From assembly GCA_030640495.1 (NCBI GenBank), contig DAOWJH010000096.1, forward strand, positions 1 to 10,860: a stretch of 10,860 bases of DNA. Direction: 5' to 3'. The notes beneath the pieces were generated by a model. That model had not been told where the DNA came from. It did not search any database and saw only the letters and a program-made list of their open reading frames with translations. Within the stretch, counting starts at the first letter, position 1. Every line of letters begins with the position of its first letter. The translations under genes were made by a program, and so were the position numbers. Below are positions 6,750 to 10,860 of the stretch, piece by piece. The DNA comes from Dehalococcoidia bacterium. Lineage in GTDB: Bacteria; Chloroflexota; Dehalococcoidia; Dehalococcoidales; DAOWJH01.

Positions 6750-6778
6750 GAGGTAACAATTACTCAGATTGTTACTTC
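6750..6778. promoter_or_regulatory. Operator-like dyad between divergent genes
   Basis: GTAACAAT (6753-6760) and ATTGTTAC (6768-6775) are perfect inverted repeats around a 7-base spacer. With one mismatch the arms extend to 11 bp (6750-6760 and 6768-6778). The symmetry and size suit a dimeric regulator. It lies about 60 bp upstream of the small membrane protein promoter and about 350 bp before the glycyl radical enzyme gene, so which gene it would serve is unclear. Confidence 0.4.
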
Positions 6779-6857
6779 GCCTGTCACCCTGGGGCAAGAG
6801 CGGGAGCCGGGCTGAAGCCCAGAATCTGTTGAAGCTTAGGCTGCACTCCCTTTAGAG

Positions 6858-6887
6858 AAAAAACCTCCCCCCACTTGACAGGGGAGG
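6858..6887 (-). terminator. Intrinsic terminator reading leftward, no gene assigned
   Basis: On the minus strand CCTCCCC (6887-6881) and GGGGAGG (6870-6864) form a 7-bp stem with a 10-base loop, followed immediately by six T residues (6863-6858). No minus-strand gene lies to its right in the window. It could stop antisense transcription from the glycyl radical enzyme region, end a small untranslated transcript, or belong to a dispersed repeat. Confidence 0.55.
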
Positions 6888-6979
6888 CAAAGGAGAATGG
6901 CATCTTAGCCAAAAAATTTTTTGATGGGCCGAAAAATAACCAGTTTTTGAACGCAACCGTTAGGCTGCCGGTCTTTGAC

Positions 6980-7009
6980 TTTACTACCATGATTAACTGG
7001 GTCTATAAT
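6980..7009 (+). promoter_or_regulatory. Candidate promoter for the glycyl radical enzyme operon
   Basis: A perfect TATAAT (7004-7009) is preceded at 18 bases by TTTACT (6980-6985, 4 of 6). A better -35-like box, TTGACT (6975-6980), is 23 bases away, which is too far for a normal promoter. The leader would be about 110 nt. A TATAAA at 7041-7046 is an alternative -10 with no fitting -35. Confidence 0.35.
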
Positions 7010-7112
7010 GCTGTAGTCCGGTGCCCCTTTGCTGGTTTTGTATAAAAGCTGTGGCTGAAGGAGGCAGACTAGCCCAACAACTCTAGAAGTCTAAACGGGA
7101 TTCATATTTAAT

Positions 7113-7119
7113 AAGGAGG
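7113..7119 (+). promoter_or_regulatory. Ribosome binding site of the glycyl radical enzyme
   Basis: AAGGAGG lies nine bases before the ATG at 7129 and only three before the GTG at 7123. This decides the start in favour of the ATG. Confidence 0.8.
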
Positions 7120-7128
7120 ACAGTGGAT

Positions 7129-9645
7129 ATGGAAAGGAAATCAGCAGTCGTGGACAGGGTTGCACCAATTAAACCGCGTTACCCTCTCCCTGGAGAGAAA
7201 TTTGTGGTGGAGGGTCCGGTTGCCCCTCAATTGCGGCAGGTAAACCTTGGAATTGTAAAGAAGCGTGGCTGTTCCCCTAGGATTGAGCGACTCAGACGAG
7301 GCTACTTTGAAAATAGACCAACAGTCTGCATTCACCGCGCCAGAATTTACACCGAAGTCTACCAGGAAACTGAATCTGAGCCAGCAGTCATCAGAAGAGG
7401 AAAGGCGTTTAAGAGATATTGCCAGGAGAAACCAATTGTAATTCAGGATGGTGAATTAATTGTAGGTAGTCCCGGTTGTAGACCAAGGTATGTTACTATT
7501 GCCCCTGATTATTCCTGGCAATGGGTGTGGGATGAATTGGACGCCCTTTCCACAAGGCCACAGGACCCATACTTAATAAGTGAGGAGCAAAAAAGAGAAC
7601 TTCGGGAGGAAATTCTTCCTTATTGGAAGGGTAAATCACTTCATGATTACTGCGACAGTCACGCGCCACCAGAAACCAAGAGGTTAACCTACCGAACTAA
7701 TCTGGCAGGAATGGAATCTAAACGAATGAGAGGCATGGGACACTGTACGCCCGGGTATGGGAACAAGGTTTTCCCTGGAGGATTTAAGGGGATAGAAGAA
7801 ACGGCAAAGGGAACTCTTAGTGGACTATCCTATGCAAACCCGACCGACCATGAAAAGATTCACTTCTTAGAGGCAGTCATAATGTGCTGTCAGGGCATGA
7901 AAATACTGGGGGAAAGGCATGCCGCTGAAGCCCGAAGATTAGCTGAAATCGAAGAGAATCAGGAGAGGAAGAAGGAATTACTTGAAATAGCCGAGATATG
8001 TGATTGGGTGCCATATAATCCGCCCCGAACTTTCCACGAAGCAGCACAGACATGCTGGTTTGTTCAGATGGGTGTAAAAATGGTGCAAGCTAGCACCAGT
8101 CACGGCTTAGGTCGATTTGACCAATATATGTATCCATATTATGAAAGAGATATAAGAGAGGGGAGACTAACCAAGGAAAAAGCACAAGAGGTAATTGAGT
8201 GCCTGTGGATTAAGAATGCTGAAGTAATACCGATACAGTCTGAATATGAGGCAAGACATCTCGCCGGCTACCAGCCTTTCCACAATGCTAATATTGGCGG
8301 TCTGACCAGGGAGGGGGCAGATGCTACTAATGAGCTGTCATATATGTGCCTGCAAGCAACATATGATGTAAGGCTAAATAGTCCTTCTCTGTCAATCAGG
8401 GTTCATAAGAATAGCCCTGATAAGCTTTTGATGAAAGTCGCTGAGGTGATACGGCTCGGTGGAGGTATGCCCCAAATCCATAATGATGAAGTAGGCATCC
8501 GAATGATGTTAGCCTGTGGCACTTCCGTTGAGGATGCCTATGACTACGACGTAAGGGGATGTAGTGAGGCACAGGTGCAGGGCAAAATGTGGAAATACAG
8601 TGACGGCGGAGCGCTTAATATGGGTGCCTGTGTTGAGTGGGCATTAAACGACGGGTATTCAAGGATGCTCAACACCCAAGAAAGGTGGGGATTACCCACC
8701 GGTGACCCCAGGAAATTTAACAGTTATGAGGCAGTAGAAGGTGCTTTTAAGCAACAACTGTCCTACCTGGAAAAGCACGCCTGCATTTCCGATATGATTA
8801 TTGAAGAAGCTCATGCCAATGTGTGTCCTGAGCCTTACGTATCAACATTGTTGGAGGGTCCGGTGGAAAAGGGGATAGATTATCTCAAGGGCGGTTGCTT
8901 GTATAATGTAGGCCCGGCACCTCAATTCACTGGTTTAGCCGATGCCACCAATTCCCTGGCCGCAATTAAAAAACTTGTTTTTGATGATAAAACAATCACT
9001 ATGGGCGAATTGATCGATGCCCTGGACAATAATTTTGAGGGGAGAGAAGATATACGGCTAATGCTGCTTAACCGTGGACCAAAATATGGGAAAGATGACG
9101 ACTACGTTGACGATATAGCCAGAAGAATTGCTGATTTTTGCGCCGAGGAAGCCTCCAAGTATATGAGTATGAGAGGATGTAGATTCATTTCAGGGATGTA
9201 CCCGGTATCGGCGAATACCCCCCTGGGTATGGTTGTTGGTGCCTTACCCTCAGGAAGGGTGGCGGGTACGCCTTTAGCCGATGGTATTTCCCCGCAGCAG
9301 GGAACAGATAAATCTCCAACAGAGGTTATTAAATCGGTTACCAAGTTTGACCATGCCAGGCACCTGGATGGTGGAATGCTGAATATCAAGTTTAGCCCCT
9401 CCGTTTTGGCTGACGAAAGGGGGCTGAGGAATTTTGTTTCCCTGGTAAGAACCTTTCTTGACCGCGGTGGGTGGCATATCCAGGTTAATGTGGTTGATGC
9501 CGCCATCCTGAAGAACGCACAGGAACACCCGGAGAAATACCCCACCTTGATGGTAAGAGTAGCCGGTTACAGCGCTTACTTTAATGACCTTTGCCGAGAA
9601 ACCCAGAATGATATTATCAGCAGAGTAGAACATACTGGTATTTAG
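7129..9645 (+). CDS. Glycyl radical enzyme, PFL/dehydratase superfamily, substrate unassigned
   Basis: This 838-residue cytoplasmic enzyme carries a stable backbone radical in its active form. The C-terminal glycyl-radical motif is VRVAGYSAYF with Gly813, 25 residues from the end. The catalytic cysteine is Cys478 in VRGCSEAQ, with Glu480 two residues on, as in the dehydratase and lyase branches rather than in pyruvate formate-lyase with its adjacent cysteine pair. Asp492 sits 14 residues after the cysteine, the spacing recalled for the substrate aspartate of glycerol dehydratase, and His205 (GMGHCTPGY) lies where that enzyme has a histidine. Other parts differ: GCSEA replaces the common GCVEP, and the segment before GRFDQYM (about 320-328) is not the usual one. 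The start is ATG 7129, since AAGGAGG ends ten bases earlier; the GTG at 7123 is too close. The activase gene follows within 80 bp. Function could be a dehydratase, C-N or C-S lyase or decarboxylase; none is established. The enzyme is expected to be oxygen-sensitive. Confidence 0.92.
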   Translation: MERKSAVVDRVAPIKPRYPLPGEKFVVEGPVAPQLRQVNLGIVKKRGCSPRIERLRRGYFENRPTVCIHRARIYTEVYQETESEPAVIRRGKAFKRYCQEKPIVIQDGELIVGSPGCRPRYVTIAPDYSWQWVWDELDALSTRPQDPYLISEEQKRELREEILPYWKGKSLHDYCDSHAPPETKRLTYRTNLAGMESKRMRGMGHCTPGYGNKVFPGGFKGIEETAKGTLSGLSYANPTDHEKIHFLEAVIMCCQGMKILGERHAAEARRLAEIEENQERKKELLEIAEICDWVPYNPPRTFHEAAQTCWFVQMGVKMVQASTSHGLGRFDQYMYPYYERDIREGRLTKEKAQEVIECLWIKNAEVIPIQSEYEARHLAGYQPFHNANIGGLTREGADATNELSYMCLQATYDVRLNSPSLSIRVHKNSPDKLLMKVAEVIRLGGGMPQIHNDEVGIRMMLACGTSVEDAYDYDVRGCSEAQVQGKMWKYSDGGALNMGACVEWALNDGYSRMLNTQERWGLPTGDPRKFNSYEAVEGAFKQQLSYLEKHACISDMIIEEAHANVCPEPYVSTLLEGPVEKGIDYLKGGCLYNVGPAPQFTGLADATNSLAAIKKLVFDDKTITMGELIDALDNNFEGREDIRLMLLNRGPKYGKDDDYVDDIARRIADFCAEEASKYMSMRGCRFISGMYPVSANTPLGMVVGALPSGRVAGTPLADGISPQQGTDKSPTEVIKSVTKFDHARHLDGGMLNIKFSPSVLADERGLRNFVSLVRTFLDRGGWHIQVNVVDAAILKNAQEHPEKYPTLMVRVAGYSAYFNDLCRETQNDIISRVEHTGI

Positions 9646-9673
9646 CAAGTGGACTTAAGTGTTATAGTTAAAC

Positions 9674-9680
9674 GAGGAGG
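9674..9680 (+). promoter_or_regulatory. Displaced Shine-Dalgarno site before the activase
   Basis: GAGGAGG is a strong ribosome site but ends 42 bases before the activase ATG at 9723. Between the two lies the perfect hairpin at 9689-9715. It is also two bases from an ATG (9683) that opens a 22-codon frame overlapping the activase start in another phase. Confidence 0.5.
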
Positions 9681-9688
9681 TTATGTAC

Positions 9689-9715
9689 GCAGCAAGGCTT
9701 AAACAGCCTTGCTGC
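9689..9715 (+). promoter_or_regulatory. Perfect 11-bp hairpin between the enzyme and activase genes
   Basis: GCAGCAAGGCT (9689-9699) and AGCCTTGCTGC (9705-9715) pair without mismatch around the loop TAAAC. The stem ends seven bases before the activase ATG. The following ATTATTG is not a T-tract, so this is not a standard terminator. It could set the enzyme-to-activase ratio, protect the upstream mRNA end, or draw the Shine-Dalgarno site toward the start codon. Confidence 0.65.
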
Positions 9716-9722
9716 ATTATTG

Positions 9723-10640
9723 ATGAAGAATATAGAAGCAATAGTCTTTGATATTCAGAAATTTAGTGTTCATGACGGACCTGGCATCAGAACACTTATC
9801 TTTATGAAGGGATGTCCCCTAACTTGCATCTGGTGCTCTAATCCTGAATCCCAATCCACTACCCCAGAATTAATATACATGGGAGATAAGTGCATCCGCT
9901 GCAATAAATGCCTGGAGGTCTGCCCCAACCATGCCATCTCGGTAGAAGAAAATAGATTAGCCCATAATAAAGACCTGTGCCAGCTCTGTGGGAAATGCGT
10001 TGAGGTTTGCTATGCTGGAGCCAGAAAGATGTTTGGAATGGTGGTAGACGTAGATTACATTATCAAAGAAATAGAAAAGGATATCTTATTCTATAGGAAC
10101 TCTGGAGGCGGTGTGACCTTCGGCGGCGGGGAGCCTGTTCTCTATCCCGATTTTATTAGCGCAGTTTCTGCAGAATGCCACAGTGAAGACATCCCTGTGG
10201 CAATAGAGACCTGCGGCTTTACCCCTTGGAGCAACTTTAAAAAAATCCTAGACAATATAGACCTGGTAATGTTTGATGTTAAGCATATGAACCCCAAAAC
10301 GCATAAGGAGCTATGCGGTCATTCAAATCAATTAATATTAAACAATCTGAAGCGCCTTTCCCAAAGAAATGATATTGAAGTTGTGGTAAGGGTTCCCATC
10401 ATACCCGGGCTAAATGATTCTAAGGACAATATCAGCAACACCATCAAATTTGTGGCATCACTAAGAGGTAACATCAAAAGGGTGGAGCTTTTGCCCTACC
10501 ATAAGTTTGGCGAAAGCAAATATGAAAGGCTCGGAAGAAAATATGCCCTCAAGGGTCTGAAAATACCAAGTGATGAGCACATGCAGAACATTAAAAGAGC
10601 TATGGAAGGTTATGGGTTAAATATCCAGATAGGTGGCTGA
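9723..10640 (+). CDS. Glycyl radical enzyme activase (radical SAM, with ferredoxin-type insert)
   Basis: This 305-residue cytoplasmic iron-sulfur enzyme cleaves SAM reductively and abstracts hydrogen from the radical glycine of its partner, here Gly813 of the upstream enzyme. The N-terminal segment HDGPGIRT leads into the radical SAM triad Cys31-x3-Cys35-x2-Cys38 (GCPLTCIWC). An insert then carries two ferredoxin-type quartets, Cys57/60/63/67 and Cys86/89/92/96, expected to hold two further [4Fe-4S] clusters, as in activases of dehydratase and lyase-type glycyl radical enzymes and unlike the short PFL activase. GGGVTFGGGEP (128-138) is the SAM-contact region, and MFDVKHM follows. Length is normal. 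Starts at TTG 9720 or ATG 9723 differ by one residue; ATG is preferred. The strong GAGGAGG is far upstream with a hairpin between, so initiation is unusual. The 77-bp gap to the enzyme gene supports a common transcript. Confidence 0.94.
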   Translation: MKNIEAIVFDIQKFSVHDGPGIRTLIFMKGCPLTCIWCSNPESQSTTPELIYMGDKCIRCNKCLEVCPNHAISVEENRLAHNKDLCQLCGKCVEVCYAGARKMFGMVVDVDYIIKEIEKDILFYRNSGGGVTFGGGEPVLYPDFISAVSAECHSEDIPVAIETCGFTPWSNFKKILDNIDLVMFDVKHMNPKTHKELCGHSNQLILNNLKRLSQRNDIEVVVRVPIIPGLNDSKDNISNTIKFVASLRGNIKRVELLPYHKFGESKYERLGRKYALKGLKIPSDEHMQNIKRAMEGYGLNIQIGG

Positions 10641-10801
10641 AGAAGCCCGCTTGATATTAGATGGATGGTTTGGACTTGGTGAACCTGCGACTGCCGTTAC
10701 CGGCACTATACTCAAAACTTCTTGAGCTAATCCAGGATAAAAACTGCCTAACTCGCCTGGTATCTAAGAGGTTGACTCGGTCAGTTGCTTACCCAGCTTT
10801 G
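10641..10801. other. Short gap between the activase and tRNA-Lys
   Basis: This 161-bp gap holds no recognised gene. A 5-bp stem TGCCG/CGGCA (10692-10705) and a CTCAA/TTGAG pair nearby lack T-tracts and are weak as terminators. A 48-codon plus-strand open frame (10661-10807) starts right after a stop, has no ribosome site and runs into the tRNA gene, so it is not called. Confidence 0.4.
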
Positions 10802-10860
10802 TGGTGAGCCGCACAGGACTCGAACCTGTAACCTGCTGATTAAGAGTCAGCTGCTCTTCC
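10802..10860 (-). tRNA. tRNA-Lys (anticodon CTT), partial at the window edge
   Basis: Read on the minus strand, the visible part runs from the D-loop to the 3' end. It shows the D-arm 3' side (AGAGC), the anticodon stem GCTGA/TCAGC with loop CTCTTAA and anticodon CTT (10844-10842), a variable loop, the T-arm ACAGG-TTCGAGT-CCTGT, the acceptor strand GCGGCTC, discriminator A and an encoded CCA (10804-10802). The 5' acceptor strand and the start of the D-arm lie past 10860. All visible stems pair properly. The CTT anticodon reads AAG lysine codons. Confidence 0.95.

Larger units (their letters stand above)
6636..7128. other. Divergent control region without a gene
   Basis: This 493-bp region lies between the small membrane protein and the glycyl radical enzyme. 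Besides the promoters, dyad and terminator listed separately, it has a compact GGGCT/AGCCC palindrome near 6808-6819 and an A6T6 tract at 6911-6922. It also has a second purine-rich AAGGAGG at about 7059-7065 that is not followed by a start codon. A 68-codon minus-strand open frame crosses it but lacks a ribosome site. Confidence 0.5.

Noticed and set aside
6784..6990. 68-codon minus-strand open frame in the region before the glycyl radical enzyme
   Set aside because: It has no ribosome site and runs through a terminator-like hairpin with T6 and a GGGCT/AGCCC palindrome, which is more consistent with non-coding sequence.
9102..9648. Two overlapping open frames (147 and 124 codons) antisense to the end of the glycyl radical enzyme
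   Set aside because: Both mirror the strongly conserved glycyl-radical domain and show no independent coding signals.
10661..10807. 48-codon plus-strand open frame after the activase
   Set aside because: It begins directly after a stop with no ribosome site, ends inside the tRNA gene, and is not recognisable as a protein.
1..10860. CRISPR arrays, insertion sequences or phage genes
   Set aside because: I saw no regularly spaced repeats, transposase or integrase motifs, or terminal inverted repeats with target duplications.

Overview
The window is bacterial and looks like an anaerobe. It carries a glycyl radical enzyme with its oxygen-sensitive radical SAM activase. It also has lipobox export, good Shine-Dalgarno sites, and a tRNA gene that encodes its own CCA end. 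Base composition is moderate, roughly mid-40s to about 50 percent GC by eye. The gene mix (opine-type dehydrogenase, TrpX-like binding protein, P2A ATPase, DUF502 protein, glycyl radical enzyme) would suit a Chloroflexota/Dehalococcoidia-like or similar sediment anaerobe. That placement is an impression and was not tested.

Layout. Positions 38-2228 (minus) hold a two-gene set: an opine/octopine dehydrogenase-family enzyme, followed by an ABC-type lipoprotein binding protein that reads toward the left edge. Positions 2229-2635 are a divergent control region. On the minus side, a TTGACA promoter precedes a roughly 240-nt leader containing an intrinsic terminator and a 10-nt element that could disrupt it, which is an attenuator or riboswitch-like layout. 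Positions 2636-5359 (plus) encode a calcium-type P2A ATPase. Convergent to it, 5443-6078 (minus) encodes a DUF502 membrane protein. Positions 6118-6446 hold no convincing gene, only hairpins and a possible zinc-ribbon relic. A 62-residue, two-helix membrane protein lies at 6447-6635 (minus) with its own promoter. A 493-bp divergent control region separates it from the glycyl radical enzyme at 7129-9645 (plus). The activase follows at 9723-10640 (plus). A partial tRNA-Lys(CTT) on the minus strand closes the window.

How the genes work together. The enzyme and activase form a self-contained pair: the activase uses SAM and an iron-sulfur cluster to place a radical on Gly813 of the enzyme, which relays it to Cys478. 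The reaction is not assigned. Catalytic landmarks partly resemble diol dehydratases, but the motif around the cysteine is not the usual one and no neighbouring gene names the pathway. On the left, the binding protein probably captures a small amino-acid-like solute and the dehydrogenase makes or breaks a secondary-amine carboxylate (opine-like) compound. The ATPase and DUF502 protein are envelope genes without an evident link to either set.

The points most worth a second look are the attenuator-like leader of the dehydrogenase gene, the unassigned active site of the glycyl radical enzyme, and the perfect 11-bp hairpin between the Shine-Dalgarno-like site and the activase start.
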